Assembly (NCBI RefSeq): GCF_004366635.1
Contig: NZ_SORN01000001.1
Span: forward strand, 758,435-822,434
Source of the DNA: Roseinatronobacter bogoriensis DSM 18756
Lineage (GTDB): Bacteria > Pseudomonadota > Alphaproteobacteria > Rhodobacterales > Rhodobacteraceae
Direction: 5' to 3'
DNA length: 64,000 nt
Below, piece after piece: positions 50,307 through 60,461 of this stretch. A program made the translations under genes and the position numbers. The notes beneath the pieces are model-generated. The model ran no database searches. It was not told the origin of the DNA and worked only from the letters and a program-made list of their open reading frames with translations. Position 1 is the stretch's first letter. Each line of letters begins with the position of its first letter.

Positions 50307-50828
50307 TCACAAAGGCATCTCGGCCCCGGCCTCATATGGGTCCGATACCCCAATCTGCGCAAGTATCAGAACCTCGGTTTCTTCCATCAGCGCGGCATCT
50401 TTGTCACGGATATGGTCATATCCCAGAAGGTGCAGCACCGAATGCACGATCAGGTGGCGCAGGTGATCGTCGAAATTCTTGCCTTGTTCCGTGGCCTCGC
50501 GCGTGCAGGTGTCATAGGATAGCGCAATATTGCCCAGCGGTTCAGGGTCGTCTTCGCTGCCTGCCTCAGGGGGGTGCGGCAAATCGCCCTCGGCATCGGC
50601 GGACAGGTCCCATTCGGGCCAGCTCAGCACATTGGTTGGCTGTGCCTTGCCCCGGAACCCGGCATTCAGCCCGGCGATGCGCCCATCGTCACAGGCCAGA
50701 AGCACGACCTCAAACCCTGACGGGTCATGCCCCAGCTTGCGCAGCGCGGCATCTGCTGCCGCCTCTGCCAGCGTTTGCAAACTGTCTTCATTCCACCGGG
50801 GGTCTTCGATCACCACATCGACCAGCAC
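50307..50828 (-). CDS. ybeY: rRNA maturation endoribonuclease YbeY
   Basis: Zinc-dependent ribonuclease acting in 16S rRNA 3'-end maturation and ribosome quality control, 173 aa. Seen: VDVVIEDPRWNEDSL at the N-terminus, typical of the family, LNAGFRGKAQPTNVLSWPEWD, and the metal motif HLIVHSVLHLLGYDHIRD (H-x3-H-x5-H). I chose GTG 50828, which gives the family-like start VLVDVVIEDPRW and is preceded by AGGGGG; an ATG 33 bases earlier (50861) would overlap phoH. It follows phoH by 4 bases, so the operon is translationally tight. Confidence 0.93.
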   Translation of the reverse strand: MLVDVVIEDPRWNEDSLQTLAEAAADAALRKLGHDPSGFEVVLLACDDGRIAGLNAGFRGKAQPTNVLSWPEWDLSADAEGDLPHPPEAGSEDDPEPLGNIALSYDTCTREATEQGKNFDDHLRHLIVHSVLHLLGYDHIRDKDAALMEETEVLILAQIGVSDPYEAGAEMPL

Positions 50829-50832
50829 GCGC

Positions 50833-51849
<1,017 letters not shown>

Positions 51850-52024
51850 GCAATTCTCCCTTTGATGCGGTCAGAAGCAACCGCGACTCGCTGTCTTCAT
51901 GCTGCCAAGGGACAGATGGCCACGCAAGCTTTGATTTCAAGGCACCGTGCTGAACCAGCCAGATTCTGCGCAATCACGCCAGCCCGGCGCTAGATATTGC
52001 GTGAGAATCAGGCAAGGGCGCGTG

Positions 52025-53344
52025 TCACACCAGTTCAGCGGCCAGCGAATTAGATGTGCGCCCCATCACGCGCACGCGCGCAATCTGGCCGATCTGCACC
52101 TTTGGGTTGGTCACATGCACGGCGTGCAGATACTCGGACTTGCCCACCATCTGCCCCGCCTCGCGCCCCGGTTTTTCAAACAGGACCGAAACCTCACGCC
52201 CGATCATGGCATCCTGCGTTGCATATTGCTGCTCAGTCAGCAGGGCTTGCAGGCGTTGCAACCGCTCGGACGCCACCTCATCAGGTACGCCCGCACGTTC
52301 CGCAGCAGGGGTGCCGGGACGGGGGGAATATTTGAAACTATAGGCTTGCCCATAGCCAACCGCGCGCACCAGCGCCATTGTCTCCTCAAAGTCCTGATCA
52401 CTCTCACCGGGGAACCCCACGATGAAATCGCCTGACAACAACAGGTCAGGCCGCGCCGCGCGCAACCGCTCGATCAGCCGGATATAGCTTTCGGCCGTAT
52501 GTTTGCGGTTCATCGCCTTCAATATGCGGTCACTGCCTGATTGCACGGGCAGATGCAGATACGGCATCAGCTTCGGCTCATCGCCATGTGCGGCAATCAG
52601 ATCCTCTTCCATGTCATTGGGGTGCGATGTGGTGAAGCGGATTCGCTCCAACCCGTCGAGCTTGGCCAATTCGCGGATCAGCCGCGCAAGGCCCCAATCG
52701 CCGTCCTCGCCCGCCCCGTGATAGGCATTCACATTCTGGCCCAGCAGCGTGATTTCACGCACCCCGCGCAAGACCAGATCACGCGCTTCGCCCAAAATGC
52801 GCGCCACCGGGCGCGACACTTCCGCACCGCGCGTATAGGGCACCACGCAAAAGGCACAAAACTTGTCGCAGCCTTCCTGCACGGTCAGAAAAGCAGTGGG
52901 GGCGCGTATTGCCCTTGGGCCTTTGGGCAGATGCTCGAATTTGTCTTCCTCGGGGAATTCGGTGTCAACCGCGCGCTGTCCCGCGCGCACAGCCTGTTCC
53001 ATCGCGGGCAGGCGATGGTAGGTTTGCGGGCCCACCACCAGATCAACCAGCGGCTGGCGGCGCATGATCTCTTCGCCCTCGGCCTGCGCCACACAGCCCG
53101 CAACGCCAATCTTCAACTCCGGGTTGGCCGCTTTCAAGGTTTTGAACCGTCCCAATTCGGAATAGACCTTTTCTGCGGCCTTTTCGCGGATATGGCAGGT
53201 ATTCAGCAAGATCATGTCTGCGTCATCGGCGCTATCGGTCGTCACATAGCCTGATGCGCCAAGCGCCTCGGCCATCCGCTCGCTGTCATAGACATTCATC
53301 TGACAACCATAGGTCTTGATGAAAAGCTTCTTTGCTTCGGCCAT
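52025..53344 (-). CDS. miaB: tRNA-2-methylthio-N6-dimethylallyladenosine synthase MiaB
   Basis: Radical SAM methylthiotransferase modifying A37 of tRNAs that read U-starting codons, 439 aa. Seen: N-terminal UPF0004 domain with Cys in YGCQMNVYDSE, LNTCHIREKAAEKVYSELG, GVAGCVAQAEG (auxiliary cluster), the radical SAM motif CDKFCAFCVVPYTRG (Cx3Cx2C), and a C-terminal TRAM domain (QMVGKSEYLHAVHV..IGQIARVRVMGRTSNSLAAEL). GAGAGGG lies before ATG 53344. First gene of the minus-strand run; 175 bp separate it from phoH. Confidence 0.96.
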   Translation of the reverse strand: MAEAKKLFIKTYGCQMNVYDSERMAEALGASGYVTTDSADDADMILLNTCHIREKAAEKVYSELGRFKTLKAANPELKIGVAGCVAQAEGEEIMRRQPLVDLVVGPQTYHRLPAMEQAVRAGQRAVDTEFPEEDKFEHLPKGPRAIRAPTAFLTVQEGCDKFCAFCVVPYTRGAEVSRPVARILGEARDLVLRGVREITLLGQNVNAYHGAGEDGDWGLARLIRELAKLDGLERIRFTTSHPNDMEEDLIAAHGDEPKLMPYLHLPVQSGSDRILKAMNRKHTAESYIRLIERLRAARPDLLLSGDFIVGFPGESDQDFEETMALVRAVGYGQAYSFKYSPRPGTPAAERAGVPDEVASERLQRLQALLTEQQYATQDAMIGREVSVLFEKPGREAGQMVGKSEYLHAVHVTNPKVQIGQIARVRVMGRTSNSLAAELV

Positions 53345-53375
53345 GGGCCCTCTCGCGCGGTTTGGGAACTTGCGC

Positions 53376-54113
53376 TCACATAACCGCGCTTTGCGCGCGG
53401 GGCAAGTTCAGCGCAGCGCGAATGGGCAGATGGTCGGACGCCTTGCGCGCCAGAATGCTGTCATGCGCGCGCAAATCCCCGATTTCTGCGCGCCTGCACC
53501 CGATAATCCGGTCCAGTGGCAAGACTGGCATCTGCGCGGGAAAGCTGGCAATCGTCTGGGCAGAGCGTTTGACCGCACGCAATTCGCGCCGCAAGGGCAT
53601 CAGCGAACAGCCCGCCCCCAGCCGCCATTCGTTGAAGTCCCCCATCACCAGCGTGGGCCGCCCATCGCCTTCCTCAATCGCCTTGGACAGGAACCGCGCC
53701 TGCAACAGCCGCGACTGGTGCAGCAGCCCCAGATGCGCGGCAATCACGCGCAGCGGCTGGTCGTTGATACGGATATCGGCAATGATCGCGCCCCTCGGCT
53801 CCAACCCCGGCAGGGTGACGGCCCGCGCCTCTTCCACCTCTGCGCCGCGCAGCAACAGCAGATTGCCATGCCAGCCATGTGCGCGCGCGCCCAGCCGGTC
53901 GGTCAGGGCCACTGGCACCAACCCGGTGTCATGGCGCAACATGTCCGGGTCCAGCACACCCCGGCGGTCACCAAACCGCCGGTCAACTTCCTGCAAGGCT
54001 ACAATATCGGCGCCAATCTCGCGGATAACCTGCACCGTGCGGGCCGGATCACGGCGCATATCGGTTCCGACTGCCTTATGTATGTTGTAGGAACTGACAA
54101 TCAGATCGGACAT
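53376..54113 (-). CDS. Endonuclease/exonuclease/phosphatase (EEP) family protein
   Basis: Predicted metal-dependent hydrolase of the EEP fold, 245 aa. Seen: SDLIVSSYNIHKAVGTD at the N-terminus (N in the metal-binding region), IVALQEVDRRFGDRRG (catalytic Glu), VIAAHLGLL, TLVMGDFNEWRLGAG (GDFN motif) and a final SDHLPIRA (SDH motif). All signature motifs of the fold are present, so it should be active, on DNA, phosphoinositides or sphingomyelin-type lipids. The start could be ATG 54113 or 54122; neither has a strong site. It is divergent from the flavoprotein at 54215. Confidence 0.88.
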   Translation of the reverse strand: MSDLIVSSYNIHKAVGTDMRRDPARTVQVIREIGADIVALQEVDRRFGDRRGVLDPDMLRHDTGLVPVALTDRLGARAHGWHGNLLLLRGAEVEEARAVTLPGLEPRGAIIADIRINDQPLRVIAAHLGLLHQSRLLQARFLSKAIEEGDGRPTLVMGDFNEWRLGAGCSLMPLRRELRAVKRSAQTIASFPAQMPVLPLDRIIGCRRAEIGDLRAHDSILARKASDHLPIRAALNLPRAQSAVM

Positions 54114-54214
54114 GGGCCTCATACGGGGTTTCTAGGCTGCTCTTTCAATAATATGTGGGTTTTGCGCGGGTTTCACAATATGTACCAAACCTCACAGAAT
54201 CGTTAAGGGCTGCG

Positions 54215-55390
54215 ATGCAGGAAAAACAGGCAATCGACGCGCTGGTGATCGGGGCAGGCCCTGCCGGGCTGATGGCCGCTGAAACCCTCGCGCGGGCGGG
54301 CCGCCGCGTCGTCATTTGCGAAGCCAAACCTTCACCTGCGCGCAAATTCCTGATGGCGGGCAAATCCGGGCTGAACCTGCTCAACGCCGCGCCCCTGGAC
54401 CAGCAGATCGCCACCTATGCCGAGGCCGCCGACTGGCTGGCCCCGATGCTGCGCGCCTTCGGTCCCGACCAGATCCGCGACTGGGCAACATCGCTGAGAC
54501 AAGACCTGTTCACCGGCACTTCAGGCCGGGTGTTTCCCCGCGCGATGAAAGCCTCGCCGCTTCTGCGCGCATGGCTCGGACGGCTGGACGGGCAGGGCGT
54601 CAGCCTGCGCCGCGGCTGGCGCTGGACCGGGGAGGATTTCACATTCACCACCCCCCAAGGCCCCCGCGCGCTCGCCCCGAATGTCACGGTGCTGGCCCTT
54701 GGCGGGGCAAGCTGGGCACGGCTTGGCTCTGACGGCACATGGTCCGACTACCTCACCGCGCGCGGCATTGCGCTTGCACCCTTTCAGCCTGCCAATATGG
54801 GCTTTCGCGTTGCGTGGTCCGCCCATATGGCCCCCTATTTCGGCCAGCCGATCAAAGGCGCGTGCCTCAGGGCCGGGGCCCATAGCCTGCGCGCCGAATT
54901 CGTGATCTCGCAGCGCGGGGTCGAGGGGGGCGGCATCTATGCCCTGTCGCGCGCCTTGCGCGACGGCGCCACCCTCACGCTTGACCTGTTCCCTGACCTG
55001 ACCCTCGCCGAAATATCCGCCCGCCTCACTCGCCAGCCGCGCAAACTCTCCACGACCAACCGGTTGCGCCGCGCGCTCCGCCTTGAGGGGGCGCGCCACG
55101 CCCTCACCATGGAATGCGCCCGCCCCTTGCCCGCCACACCAGAGGCATGGGCGGCTCAGCTCAAATCCCTGACCATCCCCCTGCAAGGCCCGCACCCGAT
55201 GGATGAGGCCATCTCAACCGCAGGCGGCATCCCCCGCGCCGCATGTGATGACCGCCTCATGCTCACCCAATGGCCCGGTGTCTTCGTCGCCGGTGAAATG
55301 CTGGATTGGGAAGCGCCAACCGGCGGTTATCTTTTGACCGCCTGTCTTGCCACCGGGCATTGGGCAGGCCGTCACGCATCAGAATACTGA
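54215..55390 (+). CDS. NAD(P)/FAD-dependent oxidoreductase, BaiN/HI0933-like family
   Basis: Flavoprotein, 391 aa, of the TIGR03862/HI0933-like group. Seen: dinucleotide motif DALVIGAGPAGLMAAETLARAGRRVVICEAK (residues 8-38), PARKFLMAGKSGLNLLN (a signature of the group: ARKFL-AGKSGLN), GRVFPRAMKASPLLRAWL, VLALGGASWARLGSDGTWSDYLTARGIALAP, and the C-terminal GVFVAGEMLDWEAPTGGYLLTACLATGHWAG. Members reduce double bonds in some cases (BaiN in bile acids), but most have no known role. ATG 54215 has AAGGG 5 bases upstream; longer in-frame starts are discarded. Repeat copy 6 starts 4 bases after the stop. Confidence 0.88.
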   Translation: MQEKQAIDALVIGAGPAGLMAAETLARAGRRVVICEAKPSPARKFLMAGKSGLNLLNAAPLDQQIATYAEAADWLAPMLRAFGPDQIRDWATSLRQDLFTGTSGRVFPRAMKASPLLRAWLGRLDGQGVSLRRGWRWTGEDFTFTTPQGPRALAPNVTVLALGGASWARLGSDGTWSDYLTARGIALAPFQPANMGFRVAWSAHMAPYFGQPIKGACLRAGAHSLRAEFVISQRGVEGGGIYALSRALRDGATLTLDLFPDLTLAEISARLTRQPRKLSTTNRLRRALRLEGARHALTMECARPLPATPEAWAAQLKSLTIPLQGPHPMDEAISTAGGIPRAACDDRLMLTQWPGVFVAGEMLDWEAPTGGYLLTACLATGHWAGRHASEY

Positions 55391-55393
55391 CCT

Positions 55394-55440
55394 CATTTTC
55401 TTGCTGCAAATACTCCGGGGGGCAAGGGGGCAGCGCCCCC
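55394..55440 (+). repeat. Recurrent 3'-end element, copy 6
   Basis: The core CATTTTCTTGCTG then CAAATACTCC (55394-55416) begins 4 bases after the flavoprotein stop. It is followed by hairpin GGGGGC-AGC-GCCCCC (55426-55440), identical to that in copy 1. Confidence 0.75.
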
Positions 55441-55496
55441 AAACCCGGCCAGCGGCGAAAGCCCACAATTAAATAGTGCAGACCGATCGCAACCTC

Positions 55497-56738
55497 TCAC
55501 GCTGCGCGCAGGTTCAGTGCGCGTTCGCGCACAGGCAGGTGCACAATGGCCGAGAACAGCCCCACACCAACCCCCACCCACCAGACCAGCGTATAGTCGC
55601 CATGCAGATCATACAGCGCGCCCCCCAGCCAGACGCCCAGAAAACTGCCCAACTGGTGGCTGAAAAACACGATCCCATACAGCGTGCCCATATAGCGCAG
55701 CCCGTAAATATGCGCGATCAGCCCAGAGGTCAGCGGCACTGTCGCCAGCCACAGCGCCCCCATGATCAGCGAGAACAGCAGCACTGAACCAGGCGTGATC
55801 GGCGACAGGATGAAGGCCGCCGCAACAACCGTGCGCGCCATATAGATGGAGGCGAGCAGATATTTCTTCGAGTAGCGCTTGCCCAGCCATGCGGCGGCAA
55901 TCGTGCCACCAATATTTGCCAGCCCGATCAGAGAGATGGCAACCGCCCCCAGCGCCGAAGTCGTCGTGATCCCGAAGGCCGCCAGCATCCCGTCCGGCGC
56001 AATGGGGCCGCACATCTCAGTGACCATCGCAGGAAAATGCGCTGTGACAAAGGCAAGCTGATACCCGCAAGAGAAAAAACCCAGAAAGATCAGCGTGAAG
56101 CTGGGGTCACGAAACGCCTGTTTCAGGGCGGCGCCCATGCTTTGTTCCAACTCGCCGCGGCTGGCAGGGGCAGGGCTGCGCATCATTGGCAGGGCAAACA
56201 GGCTGAGCAGCACCAGCGCGGCAAAGATGATGAACACGCTTTGCCATGAATAAAATGACAGTAAAACCTCTGCCAACGGCGCGCCAAACACCTGCCCGGC
56301 AGACCCGGCAGCCGTGGCGATCCCCAGCGCAAGGCTGCGATTCTCGTCCGAGGCCGCGCGGCCCACAACCGCCAGAATCACCCCGAAACCCGTGCCCGCA
56401 ATGCCAAACCCCACCAGAATTTCCAGAAACTGATGCGCGCCGGGCGTCACCGCGAAAGAGGACAGCACCAGCCCCGCCGCATAGACCAGCGCCCCCAGAA
56501 TAATTGCGCGGCGGTCACCGAACTTTTCGGCAATCGCGCCGAAAATGGGCTGGCCGATCCCCCAGGCCAGGTTCTGAATGGCGATGGCCAGCGAAAACTC
56601 GGCGCGCAGCCAGCCGAATTCCTCCGCAATCGGTATCTGGAACACGCCGAAACTGGCGCGAATGGCAAAGCTGATCATGATGATGATGCAACCGCCAATC
56701 AAAACAGGCGTCATCAGTGGCGCGCGGGCTTGGGTCAT
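55497..56738 (-). CDS. Major facilitator superfamily (MFS) transporter
   Basis: Polytopic inner-membrane transporter, 413 aa, with about 12 hydrophobic helices. Seen: helix 1 PVLIGGCIIIMISFAIRASFGVFQIPIAEEFGW (6-38), helix 2 FSLAIAIQNLAWGIGQPIFGAIAEKFGDRRAIILGAL with the MFS A-motif-like GxxxEKFGDRR, and LGIATAAGSAGQVFGAPLAEVLL. It resembles monocarboxylate or oxalate/formate exchanger-type MFS proteins. The substrate is unknown. The start ATG 56738 has no strong site. It is convergent with the flavoprotein and 60 bp from the smc stop on the same strand. Confidence 0.88.
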   Translation of the reverse strand: MTQARAPLMTPVLIGGCIIIMISFAIRASFGVFQIPIAEEFGWLRAEFSLAIAIQNLAWGIGQPIFGAIAEKFGDRRAIILGALVYAAGLVLSSFAVTPGAHQFLEILVGFGIAGTGFGVILAVVGRAASDENRSLALGIATAAGSAGQVFGAPLAEVLLSFYSWQSVFIIFAALVLLSLFALPMMRSPAPASRGELEQSMGAALKQAFRDPSFTLIFLGFFSCGYQLAFVTAHFPAMVTEMCGPIAPDGMLAAFGITTTSALGAVAISLIGLANIGGTIAAAWLGKRYSKKYLLASIYMARTVVAAAFILSPITPGSVLLFSLIMGALWLATVPLTSGLIAHIYGLRYMGTLYGIVFFSHQLGSFLGVWLGGALYDLHGDYTLVWWVGVGVGLFSAIVHLPVRERALNLRAA

Positions 56739-56800
56739 GTCGGATACTCTGGGCGGATCAAGACCTGAACATGTGAAATTATTCTGCGCGGGTCAAGCGC

Positions 56801-59800
56801 TCACGCAACCAGTGTTTCGGCCTGTTTCAGATCGACGCTGACCAACTGGCTGACGCCGCGTTCGGCCATTGTCACCCCGAACAGCCGGTCCATCCGCGCC
56901 ATTGTCAGCGCGTTATGGGTGATGATCAGATAGCGCGTATCGGCGCGGCGGGTCATTTCATCCAGCAGGTCACAGAACCGTGCCACATTGGCATCATCCA
57001 GCGGCGCGTCCACTTCATCCAGCACACAGATCGGTGCAGGATTGGCCAGAAACACCCCGAAAATCAGCGCCAGCGCCGTCAGGGTCTGCTCGCCGCCCGA
57101 CAAAAGCGACAGGGTGGACAGTTTCTTGCCCGGCGGCTGGCACATGATCTCAAGCCCCGCATCCAGCGGGTCGTCGCTTTCCACCAGCACCAGCCGTGCT
57201 TCCCCGCCTGAGAACAGATGCGTGAACAGCGTGGTAAAGTTGGCGTTGACCTTGTCAAAGGCGATCAGCAAACGCTCGCGCCCTTCGCGGTTCAGCGCAT
57301 TTATGCCCGAACGCAGCTTGGCAATCGCAGCTTCCAGATCGGCCTTTTCCTGCACAAGCGTATCATGTTCCGCCTGCACCTCGCGCGCGTCTTCCTCGGC
57401 ACGCAGATTGACCGCGCCAAGTGCATCGCGCGCGCGGCGCAGGCGGATCAGTTCCTCGTCCAGCGCAGTGGCATCGGGCATGGTTTCGGGGTCGGTGTCC
57501 AACTGCGCCAGCAGCGTATCGGGCGCGCAGTCCATTTCCTCGTCGATCCGGTCAGAGGCAACCGCCACAGTCTCGTGCGCCGCGTCGCGCCGCGCTTCCA
57601 GCCGCGCGCGTTCCTCGCGCGCGTCAGCGGCGGCGCGCTCGGCCATACGCTCGGCCTCGGTGGCCATGCGCAGCCCGTTTTCGGCGGCAAACAGGGTGTC
57701 TCTGGCGGCAGTGTGGCGCTGGGCCGCGTTTGCAATCTCGTCGCCAAGGGCGATGCGCTTTGCAGCCATGTCTTCTGGGGCCATGCGCGCGGCTTTCTGG
57801 TCGTCTTCGGCTTTTGCCTTGCGCGCATTCAGGTCACTGATCCGGCTATCGGCACTCTCCAGCCGCAACCGCCACCCGCTGAGCGATTTCGTGATCTCCT
57901 GCGCGCGGGCGGTGCGGGCGGTGGCGTCACGGCGCAATTCATCCGCCGCCGCGCGGCGTGATATCATGGCGATCCGCGCGCCCTCGACGCTGTTGCGCAA
58001 CGTGTCCGTGCGGGCGCGTTCTGCCTCCAGTTCCGGCAGATCGGCCTGCTGGGTGTGCGCTTCCTGCAGCAGGTCTTCCAGATCGGTCATTTCCTGTTGC
58101 AACCGCTCCAGTTGGCTTGCCGCAGCATCCAGCCGGTCCACCGCAGCCGCGCGCGCGCTTTCGCTGCGCGACAGGCTACGCGTGGCCTCGGTCAGGCGTT
58201 GATCAGCGGCGCGGCGGGCCTCTCTCGCGCTGCGTTCGGCCTGTGTCAGTTCGTCCAGCCGCGCCTTGCGACTGGTATGCGTTGCCTGCATCGTGTCGCG
58301 CTTTGCCTCCAGCTGTGCAAGGTCATCGCGCAAGATCTCCAGCCGGTTGATCTGTTGCAGGCGCAGCGCAGTTGCGCTGGGCGCGTCGCTGGCAGCAGTA
58401 TAAAGGCCATCCCAGCGCCAGACATCCCCCTCGCGCGAGACAAGGCGCTGGCCAGGGCGCAAGCCGGGTTGCAGGCGTGCGCCGTCACTGGCCGCGACAA
58501 TGCCAATCTGCGCAAGACGCCGCGCCAGCGCATCCGGGGCGCTGACATGGGCTGCAAGCGGTTCTATCCCGGCATTAAGCGCAGACGCGTCATCATAGGC
58601 GGGCAGGGCCACCCAGCCAGAGCCCGCGTCTTGCGCCAAGGGCGCGCGCAGATCATCCGCCAGTGCCGCACCAAGGGCCTGTTCATAACCGGCATCAACG
58701 CGCACCAGATCCAGCATCCGCGTGCCATCACCCCGATCACGCTCCAGCAGGCGCGACAGGGCGGCCAGTTCGGCGCGCAATGTCGCGGCCTCGCCCTTGG
58801 CTTCGGCCAATGCGCCGCGCGCGTCGGCCTCATCTGTCTGCGCCTGCGCGCGCGCGGCCTCGATCTCGACAAGGGTTGTCTCTGCTTCCTCGCCCAAGGC
58901 TTGCGTGGCCTCAAGCTCGTCTTGCGCGGCTTCCAGTTCGGCTTCCAGATCAGCCAGTGCGGCTTCTGCTTCGGCCTTGGTCAGGCTGGCCTGCGTGCGC
59001 GCGCCTTCGGCCTTGGTCATGCTGGCATGCAGGTCGCTGATCTGGCGCTGGGTTGACTGGTGGCGCGCAGCAAGGCGCGCGACATCTTCGGTGGCCCTGC
59101 TCAGCGCGGTTTCCAGATCTTGCAGCGTCTGCGCCGCTTCGGCGGCGATCTGTGCCGCCTCGTCAACTGCATCGTCCTGCCCTTCGGCGGCCTTGGCGAT
59201 CTGGGCCTGTTCCCATTCCAACTGGGTGACCATGTCCTGCGCGTCATGGTTCAGGCTGGTTTCACGCTCGATATCCTTGCCCAGTTGAATGATTCGCGCC
59301 TCCAGCGCCTCCAGCGCCTCGGCGGCGCGGGCTTCTTCAGCGGCCAGCGTGTCACGTTGCACTTCCAGCCGTTGCAGCACCGCGCCGGCAATCGCCTCTT
59401 CCTCGCGCAGGGTCGGCAAGCCATCCTCTGCGGCTTCGCGCTGTTCCTTTGCCTGTGTCGCCGCGATTTCGGCCTGTCCACTGGCACGCAAGGCGGCTTG
59501 CAATGCGTTTTCAGCCTCTTGCCGGGCCTGATCGGCCTCGCGCCAGCGCCGATACAGCAACAACCCCTCGACCTGACGCAACCTTGCGCCGATCTGGCGG
59601 TAACGTTCAGCCTGTCGCGCCTGCCGGGACAATTGCGCCAACTGCCCGGCCAGTTGTTCGATCACATCGCTGATGCGTTCGAGGTTCGTCTCGGTCGCGC
59701 GCAGGCGCAATTCCGCCTCGTGGCGGCGCTGGTACAGGCCGGAAATGCCTGCCGCCTCTTCCAGAATGCGCCGCCGTGCCTTTGGCTTGGCATTGATCAG

Positions 59801-60253
59801 CTCCGAAATCTGGCCCTGACGCACCAGCGCGGGACTATGCGCCCCGGTCGAGGCATCGGCAAACAGCATCTGCACATCGCGCGCGCGCGCTTCCTTGCCG
59901 TTGATCTTGTAGGCGCTGCCCGCATCGCGGGTGATGCGGCGCACGATATCCAATTGGTCGGCATCATTGAAGGCCGCAGGGGCCAGCCGTTCGGTATTGT
60001 CGATTTGCAGATGCACTTCGGCAAAATGACGCCCGCCGCGCGTGTCGGTGCCTGCAAAGATCACATCTTCCATGCCTGCGCCGCGCATGGCGGTGGGGCG
60101 GTTCTCGCCCATCACCCAGCGCAGCGCTTCCAGCAGGTTGGACTTGCCGCAGCCATTTGGCCCCACCACACCTGTCAGGCCCCGATGGATCACCAGATCC
60201 GTCGGGTCGGTAAAGCTCTTGAAGCCATTCAGGCGAAGGCGGGTGAACTGCAC
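56801..60253 (-). CDS. smc: Chromosome segregation protein SMC
   Basis: Chromosome-condensing ATPase, 1150 aa. Seen: N-terminal head MQFTRLRLNGFKSFTDPTDLVIHRGLTGVVGPNGCGKSNLLEALRWVMGE with Walker A GPNGCGKS (31-38), QGQISELINAKPKARRRILEEAAGISGLYQRRHEAELRL, long coiled coils on both sides of a central hinge (about 480-620), and C-terminal signature LSLLSGGEQTLTALALIFGVFLANPAPICVLDEVDAPLDDANV (C-loop and Walker B). The start is GTG 60253. The coiled coil is Ala/Glu/Arg-rich. scpA and scpB are not adjacent. It lies alone on its strand between MFS and a divergent membrane protein. Confidence 0.96.
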   Translation of the reverse strand: MQFTRLRLNGFKSFTDPTDLVIHRGLTGVVGPNGCGKSNLLEALRWVMGENRPTAMRGAGMEDVIFAGTDTRGGRHFAEVHLQIDNTERLAPAAFNDADQLDIVRRITRDAGSAYKINGKEARARDVQMLFADASTGAHSPALVRQGQISELINAKPKARRRILEEAAGISGLYQRRHEAELRLRATETNLERISDVIEQLAGQLAQLSRQARQAERYRQIGARLRQVEGLLLYRRWREADQARQEAENALQAALRASGQAEIAATQAKEQREAAEDGLPTLREEEAIAGAVLQRLEVQRDTLAAEEARAAEALEALEARIIQLGKDIERETSLNHDAQDMVTQLEWEQAQIAKAAEGQDDAVDEAAQIAAEAAQTLQDLETALSRATEDVARLAARHQSTQRQISDLHASMTKAEGARTQASLTKAEAEAALADLEAELEAAQDELEATQALGEEAETTLVEIEAARAQAQTDEADARGALAEAKGEAATLRAELAALSRLLERDRGDGTRMLDLVRVDAGYEQALGAALADDLRAPLAQDAGSGWVALPAYDDASALNAGIEPLAAHVSAPDALARRLAQIGIVAASDGARLQPGLRPGQRLVSREGDVWRWDGLYTAASDAPSATALRLQQINRLEILRDDLAQLEAKRDTMQATHTSRKARLDELTQAERSAREARRAADQRLTEATRSLSRSESARAAAVDRLDAAASQLERLQQEMTDLEDLLQEAHTQQADLPELEAERARTDTLRNSVEGARIAMISRRAAADELRRDATARTARAQEITKSLSGWRLRLESADSRISDLNARKAKAEDDQKAARMAPEDMAAKRIALGDEIANAAQRHTAARDTLFAAENGLRMATEAERMAERAAADAREERARLEARRDAAHETVAVASDRIDEEMDCAPDTLLAQLDTDPETMPDATALDEELIRLRRARDALGAVNLRAEEDAREVQAEHDTLVQEKADLEAAIAKLRSGINALNREGRERLLIAFDKVNANFTTLFTHLFSGGEARLVLVESDDPLDAGLEIMCQPPGKKLSTLSLLSGGEQTLTALALIFGVFLANPAPICVLDEVDAPLDDANVARFCDLLDEMTRRADTRYLIITHNALTMARMDRLFGVTMAERGVSQLVSVDLKQAETLVA

Positions 60254-60461
60254 GGGTTTCCAGACTCAGCTACAGAATTCAACCACTCTCAATCCAGATG
60301 ACCCCTGAGTCAAGACACTTGCGCAGCATATGGGCGGTCGTGCGCCAAGGCCCACAAAATATAGATTTCGCGCCACATAGGCTGCGACAACCCGCCACGG
60401 TGCATTACATAGAACATATCTACATATTCAGATTATAGAATTCGTAAAGGGAGCCACGATC

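Noticed and set aside
56988..58202. 404-aa Ser/Arg/Ala-rich plus-strand frame opposite smc
   Set aside because: Low-complexity antisense of the coiled coil; SMC motifs define the true strand.
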